DNA from: Chelonoidis abingdonii
Lineage: Eukaryota > Chordata > Testudines > Testudinidae
Assembly: GCF_003597395.2 (NCBI RefSeq)
Contig: NC_133776.1
Location: 34,228,155-34,292,154 of the forward strand
Direction of reading: 5' to 3'
Length of the DNA stretch: 64,000 nt
Below, in pieces: positions 12,258 to 22,169 of the stretch. A program made the translations under genes and the position numbers. The notes under the pieces are model-generated. The model was not told where the DNA came from. It was given only the letters and a program-made list of their open reading frames with translations, and ran no database searches. The first letter of the stretch is position 1; each line of letters opens with the position of its first letter.

Positions 12258-13878
12258 CAGGGGTCGGCAACCTTTCAGAAGTGGTGTGCCAAGTCTTCAT
12301 TTATTCACTTTAATTTAAGGATTCACGTGCCAGTAATACATCTTAACGTTTTTAGAAGGTCTCTCTCTATAAGTCTATATATTATATAACTAAACTATTG
12401 TCTTACGTAAAGTAAATAAGGTTTTCACAATGTTTAAGAAGCTTCATTTAAAATTAAATTAAAATGCTGATCTTACGCCACCGGCCTGCTCAGCCCGCTG
12501 CCAGCCTGGGGTTCCATTCACCTAGGCTGGCAGCAGGCCGAGCGGGGCCAGCGGCCGGGACCCGGTGGGCAAGGGGTTGGCAGCCAGAACCCCAGCTCAG
12601 CAGTAGGCTGAGCAGGACCAACGGCCAGGACCCCAGACTGGCAGGGGTTGAGTGGCTCAGTCCACTGCCACTCAGGGGTTCCATCTGCCAGCTCCTGCCA
12701 GACAGGGTCCCAGCTGCTGGCCCCGCTTAGCCCGCTGCTGGTCTGGGGTCCTGGCCCTGTCCACATAGAGTGGGTACCTACCTTCTCCCTGGTTTTAGCT
12801 TATTCTCTTCCCTTCTCTCTCTGCACTGAGCACAGGGCTGGGGGTGAAGGAGCAGGCTGGGGGTTGGGTTGTAGGGTCTGGCCAGGAGCTAGAATGAGGG
12901 AGGGAGCTCAGGGTTGGAGCAGGAGGTTTGGGTGTGGAGAGCTTACCTGGGCAGCTCCCATTTGGTGTGAGGGCTGCAGGTGGGAATGGGGGGGTGGGGA
13001 TGCAGGAAATTCGGTTTGGCGTTCAGGGTGGGGTGGGGATGTGGAAGAGTCAGGGGGTCTGGGGGTCTGGGTATGTGTGGAGGGTGCAGGAGTCAGTGCA
13101 GGGGGATGGGTGTGTGTGAAGAGGGTGCAGGAGTCAGGGCAGAGGGCTTGGGGTGTGTGAGGGGGTGCAAGAGTCAGGGCATGGAGTGTGGGGGAGCTGG
13201 GTATATGTGGGGGTGCTGGAATCAGGGTTGGGGTTGTGGCGGGTGCAGGGGTCAGCAGGCGGCTGGGTGTGTGTGAGGGGGTGCAGGACTCAGGGCAGAG
13301 GGCTGGTGGGGTGTGTGTGGGGGTTCAGGAGTCGGGGCAGGGGGCTGGGAATGTGGGCTGGAGTCATGGGGATCCTCCCAGCCCCCGGCCCTGAGCGGCT
13401 CACGGCAGGGGGCTAGAGGGGCCATGCCCTAATTTCACCCTCCTTCCCCAAGGCCTGCCTCTTCTCTGGAGCAGCGAGCACGCTGCGGTTCCGGCTCCAC
13501 TTCTCCCTCTCTCTCTCCAGGGCCATCAGCTGTTCAGCTGCAGGGAGGGAGAGGAGGAGGGGCAGGAATCCAGCACATTGGAGGAAGAGGTGGGGCAGGA
13601 GGGAGCTTGGCTGCCAGTGGAGGCTGCCCTGCTGCAGCAGCCAGCAGGGCCAAGCTTCTGCCCCCTTCCCCCACAGGAGAGAACAGGGGGCGGGGGGCGG
13701 AGAAGAGCAGGCTGGGCTGGGCAGGATTTTTAATGGCACGCTGCTGCCTGGTGGGGTTCCAGCTGCTGGCCCCGCCCAGCCCGCTGCCAGCCTGGGGACC
13801 CTGGGAAGTAGCAGCATGCTATTAAAAATTGTCTCACATGCCGTCTTTGGCACGCGTGCCATAGGTTGCCGACCCCTG
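12258..13878. mobile_element. hAT-type non-autonomous DNA transposon, complete, 1621 bp
   Basis: The left end, caggggtcggcaacctttc, and the right end, ggttgccgacccctg, are terminal inverted repeats. The element is flanked by cagtaaag (12250-12257) and cagtagag (13879-13886), an 8-bp duplication with one mismatch, which is the hAT signature. The interior has no transposase. It holds GC-rich duplicated blocks (12480-12760) and a G-rich minisatellite (12830-13400). The element interrupts an L2-type LINE. Confidence 0.82.
12830..13400. repeat. G-rich minisatellite, about 50-65 bp units
   Basis: Repeated variants of gtgcaggagtcagggcagag and gggctggggtgtgtg recur about nine times with variable spacing inside the hAT-type element. 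Several overlapping + frames (12648-13160, 12980-13276, 13153-13416) stay open because the unit lacks stops on this strand. They are not genes. Confidence 0.75.
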
Positions 13879-14116
13879 CAGTAGAGGGATTCAAGGCGAA
13901 GAGTGACATGATCAAAGCAACAGACTAGGAGAATGATCTTTGCAGCAGCATTCTGAATGGACATGAGCAGGGAAAGATTGCATTTAAGGCCAGGGGTAAG
14001 GATATTGCAGTCATCAGTTTTCTAACCAGCTTTATAATTGCCAATACCTGATCTACAATTTAAGTTCAATTTGAATAGAAACTGTATCAGCTCCATGATA
14101 AGCACCTGAAAGCACA

Positions 14117-14556
14117 TGTAACATTCGTGGGAGACTACGGGCCTACCCAGAGTACTTTGCAAGAACGAGGCCCACACACACCGTGAGTTATTGGCTTTAA
14201 TGAAGGTATGACACACCCGCAACGGGGACTCCGGGCGTTGCTGTCACGGAGGCGGGGAACCCAGCACCGAAGCTCAGCTCAGCCTGGGTCGGAGTCCAAA
14301 GGCGGGACCAGGAGCATACAGCTATATATACACAATACAAAAGCAACTCATACATATGCAAAAAGGGACTTCCCACAGGCTATGTCCGCCCTTTGGCTTA
14401 AGGCCATACAAACTGGTTTCAACCAGTTAAAAGCAAGTTATAACTGGCATGCCTACAATGACTGGCCACTTAGCAAGTAGGGGCTTTTCACAAGACCGCC
14501 GAGAAAGCGGAAATACCCAAGCTAGGCTGTGACACAGTCTTTCGCAGTCCCCTACA
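14117..14556 (-). mobile_element. Solo LTR, minus strand, 440 bp
   Basis: On the minus strand the block starts TGTAGGGG and ends GTTACA, the usual TG...CA form. It carries a TATA-like tatatata (14325-14332) and, in the correct order downstream, an attaaagcc poly(A) signal (complement at about 14193-14201). Flanks gcaca (14112-14116) and gcact (14557-14561) give a plausible 5-bp target duplication with one mismatch. No internal coding region is present. Confidence 0.68.
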
Positions 14557-14561
14557 GCACT

Positions 14562-15779
14562 GTAACACTGAAGGGGAAATCATTACCTTGTTTAAAGTCA
14601 GTGGCAAATCTCCCATTAACTTGAATGGGAGCCTGATACAACTCTTGAGTGTATTTCACTATCAGAAGTTATATACGTTAATAATTTGTTAACATTCCAG
14701 GCCCACTGCAAGATGAATCTTTTCTCATCTTTGGAGATGGGACAGGGTGAGGCTTTCAGGATTTAATATATGCTACTTCTTGGAGGAAGGGTTTATTCTT
14801 TTGGGCAGGAGGTTGGTTCATTGAATGGAATTTTAATTACGTTAATGTAATTTGCCAGGGTGCACAGGATGTTGAAAGGGGTGGCTTATGGTTTTTAGAA
14901 ATTGAAATAAATAATCTTCACTTTTCATTTCACCCTCTCCTTAGGACCAAAGAATGCCTACTAACATAGTCAACTGTGTTTTCTTCCAATCCTGGAGTCT
15001 ATTCCCTGACAAAGTTAAGATTGTCATAAATGCAAAATCAAGATGTGGACACTGTCTGAGTTCAGGAGTTACAGATACCTACTCTGCCCCACAGAGAATC
15101 TCTTTGACCTTTTGATCAATCCTGCACTTGGAACATGGAAGACTAACTTTTTTATAGACTCATGCAGAAGACAGCCAACTGTTGTGATGTATCTATACTG
15201 CACGGAAAGTCTTCAAAGGAGTACACAAAAGCCTCAAGAGAACTCTAAAGGTGACTTACAGCAATTATCGTTCATCTGTATTAAAAAAAAAATTGTTGAA
15301 AAAGGAATATTTTCAGAGTGTCACAATTCCTTTCTTGCTCCCTTATTGCTCTGGTTGGAAAGAGACAAACTTGTTTCATCCTTTTCTGGTAAGGCAGCTT
15401 ACTCCCTCCCTGTGTGTTCAGCCAGATATTCTGTCCAGCAAGCAGGGAAGGCACTAGGGCTTCTCCTAATCTCTAGGCCCTTTATCCCCTCCCAATCCAC
15501 TGCAGCCAAGGCCAGTGCTGGGAAAGTAGCCCCTGAATCTCCTATCACCCATTCTGTTCCCGGAGTCACAGTCTGAGCAAGGCTCAACAGGGAATAAATG
15601 GTGGCCATGTAACAGCTGTGACAGTCTAACCCAATGTAACTTTGAGACAGTGATCATAAAACAGGATGCTTTAACTTTTCCAATTTAATGCTTATTTGCT
15701 AAACAAAAGCTATGTAAGTAACGACATTTATGTATGGAAGGGGATCCTCAAATATTCAAAGGAGACAAGTATGACACTA
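14562..15779. other. No clear gene; possible old LTR debris near 15380-15650
   Basis: The longest frame (15043-15576, + strand, 177 codons) has no recognisable domain, signal peptide or repeat, and the sequence around it looks like intergenic DNA. The part near 15380-15650 resembles retroelement-derived sequence but cannot be assigned. Confidence 0.4.
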
Positions 15780-16185
15780 TGTACCTCAAAGTAGCGCCCT
15801 GGAACCCACATATTCACCACTGTGATATGATTATGATATGTTTTGTATGAAGTATGTCTTGTGAGGTATCATTCTGTAAGTCTTAATTGGTTGAAATACA
15901 TTATTTTTCAATATCCTGTTAGATTGTAGGTGCTATCACTACATGTGAAGGTATGAAGTATTGCTATACGTGTGTTACCGAAACATGTTGTGAGGTTGGG
16001 AATGCCCACAGCCAGCCGTTCAGTTTCAACAAAGGAATAGCCATCACCAGCCAAATGGTTGCTACTGGCTCATCAACACACAATCCACTACCCCAGAGGC
16101 TTCTCGGAGAAGGCACGTACGCTATAGGGGTCGACTAAGCCATGTCACAGCAAGGATCTTTCCAGCAGCTGCAAGAAACTAGTAG
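15780..16185 (+). mobile_element. LTR-retroelement fragment
   Basis: The block order atgattatgatatgttttgt, aagtatgtcttgtgaggtat and gcccacagccagccgttcag is one I associate with an LTR-type repeat abundant in turtles. It has no coding content. It is cut on the right by the Harbinger element that begins near 16186. Confidence 0.5.
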
Positions 16186-17065
16186 GGTATGTCTACACTG
16201 GCAGAGTTACAGTGCCAGGAATTACAGCGCCGCTCAGAGACCGTTGAAAGGAAAGCACTGTTATGTGTTCACAGTGTCAGCCAATATTCCCTCTAATTTT
16301 GGACAGGCCGAGTGCGCAAAAAATTTCTCTGTGCAAATTTGTGAAGCAGAGTTCAGATTTGTGCGCCATGAGGCAAATGCGCCCAAGCAAGTAAAATGCT
16401 TATACATTTAAAAAGTTTTAATTTGCAATTTGTGATAATAATAGTTTTACACTACATTATTTTATAAATGTCATTTTTAAATACTTAGAAAAAGGTAATT
16501 TAACCATTCTTCCTGAAGCAGAAGTTAGTTTTAAGCATTACGCTTTATGATCTTTTTTATAGACAATCACGAACATATATCAAGCACATAGTAATCATGA
16601 TCATTATCAGTCCATAGGCTTCTGCCCATTGGTGTCCACTTTCACCTTTCATTCTATAAACATGTCCGAAAAGATTTTGATAAACATATAATAAAGACAA
16701 TTTAATAAGTATGCCATTATGTCAATTTATATGGGTTTTCAGACAAAAATATCATAAATAAAAAAAGAAAAACAAGAGTTTGTTTTAAATTTAAAATTTT
16801 CCTAAAAATATCAATAAATGATTATCAGCTGAGAATAAGATATGTAATTACAAATGCATTTTAATTTCCTTATTGGACAAAATGTCAGACTGCTATACTA
16901 ACCTTACTGTTTTTCCCTGCAATCTTTTTCATTTGCCCATTCAATATAAACTCTGGCCAGATCTATCAGTCCTCCATCCAGCTGGTAATTCCTAATACAC
17001 CATCAGCATGTCCAAATGATCTACTTGTAAATGATTCCATAGTTTGTTTTTTAGAGTCTCCATCA

Positions 17066-17310
17066 GGGCCGCCCAGAGGATTCAGAGGGCCTGGGGCAAA
17101 GTAGGGGAGCTGTAGCACGGGTGCTCATGCAGCGGCGGTCCGGGTCTTTGGCAGGATTTTGGCAGCAGAGGGCCCTTCAGTCACTCCGCGTCTTTGGTAG
17201 CACTGAAGGGCCCCTTGCCGCCAAAATGCCGCCGAAGACCTGAACCGCTGCTGAGCCAGGGCTCATAGGGCATTTAAGCGGTGGGGGGCTCTTCAGTTGC
17301 TCTGCATTTT
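17066..17310. mobile_element. Non-autonomous insertion inside Harbinger A
   Basis: It starts cagggccgcccagaggattc, a terminus seen in hAT-like families of sauropsids, and contains imperfectly repeated blocks (gggcccttcagtcactc and later ctcttcagttgctctg). It separates the start of the Harbinger element from the transposase relic. The right end is undefined. Confidence 0.45.
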
Positions 17311-17725
17311 TGGCAGCACTAAAGGGATCACCGCAGGGGAAGTCGAAATGCCCATTACGATCCTGGGAGACCTACCTCTTAATGCTGTGGCTTATGAAGT
17401 CATACAGGGGGCAACTAGACAGCAGCAAGGAACGGTTCAACAACAGGCTGAGCAAGTGGAGAATGACTGTTGAGTGTGCTTTTGGCCATTTAAAAGCCCA
17501 CTGGTGCTGCCTCTATGGGAAGCTGGACCTGGCTGACAATATTATTATGCTTATAGCCACGTGCTGTACATTTCATAATATTTGTGAAGGGAAGGGTGAA
17601 AGCTTCACTCGGGGTTGGACCGCAAATGCTTAGCACCTGGAGGCTGAGTTTGAACAGCCAGAGACCAGGGCTATTAGAGGGGCACAGCGCAGGGCCATAA
17701 GGATCAAAGAGACCACAACTTGAAG
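17310..17725 (+). pseudogene. Harbinger transposase C-terminal relic
   Basis: One frame gives PITILGDLPL (17350-17380), the region around a catalytic Asp. A second, shifted frame then gives NRLSKWRMTVECAFGHLKAH followed by LIATCCTFHNICE (17440-17590). These are the hallmark blocks of PIF/Harbinger DDE transposases (VILGDPAYPL, RxVVExAFGRLKxRW and CCVLHNICE). The frame change and missing N-terminal half mark it as broken. The final Glu of the DDE triad may be the one in VECAFG, by analogy with the family. Confidence 0.8.
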
Positions 17726-18093
17726 CTGAAAGCCACTAATATTCGTTGCTATGCTTGGGAGTACAGTGCTTGTAATGCTAGGAGGTGATTGGTGCAGATG
17801 GTGCAATATGTGGGTTTAACATAATTGCCTGTTGCTTTGCAGGGCTCTTTTTGCTTTCAATTAATAGAATAAAGATTGCTTTCATACCAACACAATTCTT
17901 TTATTAAAAAACAACAACTGGAGGAGAGAGTCAAACCAAAAACACCCCCACAAAAAAGCAAACCACATCAGCAATGAGGGGTAAGGGAAGGTCCCAGGAG
18001 GAGGAGGGGTCCCGGGATGGCTAAAGATTTGTGTTTGTCCAGGGATCATATCCAACCTTCTCCACTGGAGTACAATTCAGCAGGTACTGTACT

Positions 18094-18669
18094 TCAGCAG
18101 AGCCAAACTGCAGAGGGATGGCTGTTGAGTGCAGTGGGTAGTGGGAGTCCGGATTGCTCGACTGTGAGGGGGAGGAGTGGAATGCCGCAGTATAGACTGG
18201 AGCCATGAGGTTGATAAGAGTGTGTTGGCGGTGTGTGAGGGGAGCATGGGACTGAGTTTTGTGATGGTGGCTGCAAGGGAGGGCGGGCGCGGAGCTGCTC
18301 CATTTGAAGAGCTAGTATCACCTGCAGTGTGTCTGTTTGGCACTCCATAATCTTTAAGAGCCACTCTGCGGCTTCATTTTGGCGTGCCATATTCTCCTTT
18401 TGGTCCCTCTTCTTGCTGTCCCACCACTCCTTCAATTCCTCTTTCTTGGTGGCAGAGTGCATCATAACATCACACAGAGAGGCCTCCTTAGTTCTTCTTG
18501 GCTGCTTTCTAATTCTGCGCAGCCGCTTAGCTGTCGATAACAAAGAGGGAGGCCGTGCTCCCAAGGTCATATCTGTGAAGTTTAAATGTAACATTTTACA
18601 GAAGCAGGATTGTTTGCAACACAGAGAACACTGATTCAGTGATTTAAAACACAGCCAGTACTCACACAC
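18094..18669 (-). pseudogene. Harbinger Myb/SANT-like partner protein, C-terminal exon
   Basis: An open minus-strand frame of about 190 codons. Its last ~155 residues have a basic start (KRLRRIRKQPRRTKE), a charged helical block (DVMMHSATKKEELKEWWDSK), a leucine-rich coiled-coil stretch (ILALQMEQLR) and a proline-rich tail. This is the pattern of the C-terminus of Harbinger DNA-binding partner proteins, which help the transposase enter the nucleus and bind termini. The N-terminal Myb/SANT fold is not visible in the same frame. The first ~35 codons are probably intron or non-coding. Confidence 0.6.
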
Positions 18670-18675
18670 CTGTCA

Positions 18676-19715
18676 CTTACTGTTTGACCCCAGGCAAGCA
18701 CACATGAGCCACAAGACCCCCAAAATGGTGAGTAGCCGCAGGGGCAGGGGAAATCACTCTTCCTGGACTCTGCTGTACACTAGGCACGTGGATCTTGGGG
18801 ATAGCCAGCACTGTAGGGGGGGCCTGATAATCATTCCTGTCCCCACACTTTCCACAGGCTGTGATCATTATGGAAGGTATCTCGTTGCTGAAAGTGAGCA
18901 GGAAATCAAGGGAGAATCTTCTCCAAGCCTGCAGTTTCTGCCCTGGCCCCCAGGCGGCTCACCTGTGTACAGCAATGGTTCCCCCATCGCCTCCCCCCCC
19001 ACCAGTGACAGCACAGTGGCGTGGGAAAGTCAGTGATAATGTGGCAAGCAACAAAGCTAACCTGCGGCAGCAGATTGCCCAGTATCTCCACAAGAGTTTC
19101 CTGGAGATCTGAGGGAGATTCCCATGAAGTGAGGGAGGAGGGAGAGGAAGCGGGAGCTAGAGGGTTCCTGGCAGCTGCAGTTCCCAGCATGTCCTGTGGG
19201 AAGGAGAGGATAGCGTGCAGGAAACACTGTCCAAGCTTTGGAGCCAGCATCAAGCTGTTTGTCCCTCTGGATCCCTGGGCTCTGGGAAGGACATGTCTCT
19301 GGGCTGGCGGGGCAGGGCTGGGCTCAGGAGGAGGAGCAGGAGTGTAGGTATCTGGGGGAACCTTCAGCTGGGCTCGAGGTGGGGAGGGGGTTTGGGTGCA
19401 TTGGCTGGGGGAGGCGCTGTGGCTGGGATCTGGGGAGGATGGGTTGTGAGTGTCTGGCCCCCCAGTTGGGCTTTTGGGGGGAATGGGGAAGAGAAACAGG
19501 AACTGGGTTGTCATAGGGAGTTTCTTTAACTTGCTACTCCTGGGTGAATTTTTGTGTGTCTGTCTGTATTGTTACAGACACACTTGCTGATTGGTATTTT
19601 GAAATAAATTACCAAAATAATTGAAACTGATGTGATTATGTAGTGTTATTTTGACAAATAAAATCTGCAGAATTTTGCAGAATTTAAAATACTGTGCGCA
19701 GAATAAACAACAGTA
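18676..19715. repeat. GC-rich interspersed repeat with AT-rich tail
   Basis: The G-rich interior (19290-19500) is followed by an AT-rich end, tgacaaataaaatctgcag, then cagaatttaaaatactgtgc, related to the end of the repeat at 10540-10620. A short + strand reading fragment (QQIAQYLHKSFLEI, about 19068-19110) looks transposon-derived but could not be assigned. The 202-codon minus frame over the G-rich part is likely compositional. Confidence 0.5.
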
Positions 19716-19719
19716 GCCT

Positions 19720-20800
19720 TCAAGCAGCAAGTGTTTTTTAAATGACTATAAATAGTCTCTTTGAGGTCCAAAAGGAATATATAATGAGTATATAATGTCT
19801 TTAAAATAAATTCTTAATATATTAAGGTAATGAAAACCATTTGGTAATTCTTAAGGTAAATTGTTAATACACTGAAGAGCATCCTAAGGATACTTGAACA
19901 CAAGCAATGATTTTAGGGGCTGTTAAAGTTATACAATGAGCTATCACATAAACTATACACAAACAGTTATGCCTTAAACAATAACCTAAAGTGTGAATCA
20001 ATATCAACTTCTTTATATGAGACAAAACATTGGGTAATTAGTAGGCCATATAAGTTGGCCAAGGCGTGTGTCTGTGGGCTGCTTTAAGGAATTCCAAAAA
20101 AAATCCAGCCCTTTGCCTAGGAAGGAGATTTCAGCTTAAATTGAATGGTTCTGAGACTGATTAAAAATAAAAGTAAGCAAGAAGTTACTTAAGAGGGATT
20201 TTGGGAATCCAATTTTACCACAATCCAAAAACTCATTTGTCCAGGAAGTTTGTCATCTTCTGGTTAGGCCTCAGGTTTGATGACTCCCAGGGTGGAGAAG
20301 AGGAGAAATTACAACAAATCGGGTTAATTCATAGCACTGCTCTTTGGCCTGTGGTTTTGGGTTCAGAATGTATGAATGAAAAGGTGATAAAACAGCTCCA
20401 GGCAGTTTATATAGGATTAAATCAGGATAACATCTCAGGGTCTCCCAGCTTCTTAGCTTGGCCCCCACTCAACAGTACATTCAGCAGCTTAGTTGTGCTG
20501 CAGCCTTTTGAGTTTCATAAATTTAGATTTGTATGCCCTAATGATTCCCAGATTGGAGAAGTGGATAGTGCCAGCTCAGGCTGACTTACAGCTCTTCTTA
20601 CATTTAAGACCTCCACTGGTTCAGCTAGAGAGCATCTTGTCTAAGGGGTTGTTTGGTTTTTTTCCTGAGTTTTTTGATCTGTGTTTCGGAGGCAAGGACA
20701 ACTCTCTTAATGGTTGGTCTGACGACCGGACCCATTTTGCAGGTAATCAGTTCTTGGGTCTCTGCATTCCCTCCAGTTTCCAGTAGATGGGGATGATGTA
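19720..20800. other. No gene seen
   Basis: A + strand frame at 20201-20584 (127 codons) has no recognisable domain. No bounded repeat was identified. Confidence 0.4.
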
Positions 20801-20817
20801 TTAAAATGCTTCTTAGG

Positions 20818-20856
20818 CTGACGAAGTGGGTATTCACCCACGAAAGCTCATGCTCC
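20818..20856 (+). ncRNA. Hammerhead-ribozyme-like core
   Basis: Elements in order are CUGACGA (20818-20824), an extra A, a 6-bp stem with a four-base loop (gtgggt 20826-20831 with acccac 20836-20841), then GAAA (20842-20845). Next comes a three-pair stem AGC/GCT around a TCAT loop, and UC at 20854-20855 as the candidate cleavage site. CUGANGA and GAAA are the invariant hammerhead core. The extra A at the base of stem II and a weak stem I argue against full activity. Known hammerheads occur in retroelements such as Penelope-like elements; membership here is inference. Confidence 0.5.
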
Positions 20857-20936
20857 AAAACGTCTGTTAGTCTATAAGGTGCCACAGGAGTCTCTGCTTC
20901 TTTTACAGATCCAGACTAACACGGCTACCCCTCTGA
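20818..20936 (+). mobile_element. Short retroposed repeat with hammerhead-like 5' end (copy 1)
   Basis: The unit starts exactly at ctgacga and ends ctacccctctga. It is flanked by ttcttagg on both sides (20810-20817 and 20937-20944), a perfect 8-bp direct repeat. Two related copies occur at 27801-28000 and 28385-28536, each with longer flanking repeats (10-16 bp). Variable-length duplications point to target-primed retroposition, although the 8-bp length here is also the hAT length. The shared core is gtctgttagtctataaggtg plus ccagactaacacggctac. No protein is encoded. Confidence 0.75.
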
Positions 20937-20939
20937 TTC

Positions 20940-21120
20940 TTAGGCTATGTTTACACAGCCCTGCAGTTCAGACAACCGGGGGCTGAATTGCAGCATGAGC
21001 TAGTTTGCTGTGCTGTCACTTCACCAGGTGGACGCTGCTGGCATGAACTAAAAGATACCCAGCTTGTGTTACTACAGTCCCATTTGAAAGATGACTATGT
21101 TAATGCAAACTAGGAAGAAG
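20940..21120 (+). mobile_element. Harbinger-type MITE end
   Basis: The sequence taggctatgtttacacagcc resembles the left terminus of Harbinger MITEs in the window (for example 48119 onward, aaggcttgtctacatgggg). Only one end is recognisable. Confidence 0.45.
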
Positions 21121-21170
21121 AAGAAGAAAAGAAGATGCCTGACCTGTCCGTTACTTCCCTTATAAACCTT

Positions 21171-21592
21171 AGCCCAGTGGTTAGGTATCTGGGAGACGGG
21201 AGTTAAATCCCGCCCTACCTGATGTGGAACTTGGATCTCCCCTTTCCTAGGTCAGCACCTAACCATCAGACGACAGGGCAGTTTGGGATGGTTGTGTCCT
21301 TGTATATAATACCTGACTAGTTATTAGATCAGAGAGAAAGTGTTAAAATCACTCGATAGCCTGGTGGTTGCGGCACTCATATGGGAAACTGGAGACTCAA
21401 GTGCCTGCTATAATGCCCAGATAATTATGTATACACAGTGGAACAGCTTCAACGGGTGAGACTGATCAAGCCATGCTTTAGAATATACTATACCTAGTGC
21501 TTAGCCCCTGCTCCACATCGGGGGACGGAGGGGAGGAGGAATTGAATAGGGGTCTCCCACATCTGAGGTGAGTGCCCTAGCCACTGGGTTAA
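21171..21592. repeat. Foldback repeat of four tRNA-like modules
   Basis: Four related modules alternate in orientation: direct 21171-21214 (cagtggttaggtatctggga, then gagttaaatccc), inverted 21232-21270, direct 21351-21405 and inverted 21541-21590. Each resembles the A-box to B-box half of a tRNA (agtggttagg ... gagttnaatcc). Neighbouring modules could pair into long stems. No intact tRNA cloverleaf was found. Confidence 0.6.
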
Positions 21593-22169
21593 AGGTTATA
21601 AAGATAGCACCACTACTGCTCCTGCTGTAGTTGTTTGACAAACAGCACTTGCATCCCCTGCTGAATACAGCCCCTAAATTTTATTTTGGCTGAAACTGTT
21701 TGGTGAATTCATGTCAAAACTGAGACTTGTTTCAGGTCAACTGAAACTGCATTTTTCAACAAGTACACTATTTGTGTGTATTTTTTCACGCAGTTTTACT
21801 AATTGGAAGAGAGAAAATTTAACTGATATGATAGTGAGGGAATAGTTATCCCTTATTAATCATAGAACTGATGGCCTATTTCATTTTTTCGCATGTTATG
21901 CCTTTTCATAGTTACAGAAGACAATATCACACTGAAAACTCTAACTCGTTAAAGAGAACATAGCTACTAAACTACAACAAAAAAGCTTCAGAAACTATCT
22001 GATTTATTATCTTAATAGAAGAGCCAACACATTTTCTAGAAAAACTAAGACAAAACAAACAGGAAGATAGTGTAAGGTAACAAAAATATTAAGATTTACA
22101 GAGGTCCCCATATAGTATAACTGGATAGCCAATCAGTTGGAGAAAAAAAATGATTTAAGTATATCAAAA

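Larger units (their letters stand above)
11380..14010 (-). mobile_element. L2-type LINE, minus strand, split by two insertions
   Basis: Read on the minus strand, 13887-14010 gives SIQNAAAKIILL and a FDHVTLRLESL block, and 12140-12250 continues with a TGSPFSII-like block. Then 11560-11660 gives SQSCFKTLLCCDAYKKL, the typical end of L2 ORF2, and 11380-11500 is 3' UTR containing catggaccaggaccccatta. The order is correct for one LINE copy interrupted at about 11765-12135 (GC-rich insertion) and at 12258-13878 (hAT-type element). Stops show that it is dead. Confidence 0.72.
16186..18670. mobile_element. PIF/Harbinger element A (transposase + strand, Myb-like partner - strand)
   Basis: The left end, gggtatgtctacactggcag, resembles the termini of the other Harbinger copies in this window. 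A transposase relic (+ strand, 17310-17720) and a Myb-like partner (- strand, 18094-18669) converge on a short AT-rich junction. That junction has AATAAA on + at 17868-17873 and on - at 17900-17905. A second repeat is inserted at 17066-17310. The right terminus is not clear because the GC-rich repeat starting near 18676 adjoins it. Confidence 0.72.

Noticed and set aside
12648..13160. 170-codon + strand frame
   Set aside because: Gly/Trp/Val-rich translation of the G-rich minisatellite inside a hAT-type element.
13413..13964. 183-codon minus-strand frame as a possible gene
   Set aside because: Its first ~26 codons are the L2-type LINE (SIQNAAAKIILL) and the rest is the inserted hAT-type element, so it is a chance fusion across an insertion.
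15043..15576. 177-codon + strand frame
   Set aside because: No domain, no conserved motif, no convincing Kozak or splice context; likely a chance frame.
18094..18669. Intact minus-strand frame as a domesticated host gene
   Set aside because: Its partner transposase is broken, the Myb domain is missing from the frame, and the setting is a transposon. No sign of selection can be seen from one copy.
18906..19514. 202-codon minus-strand frame
   Set aside because: Runs through a G-rich repeat; the Pro-rich translation has no recognisable domain.
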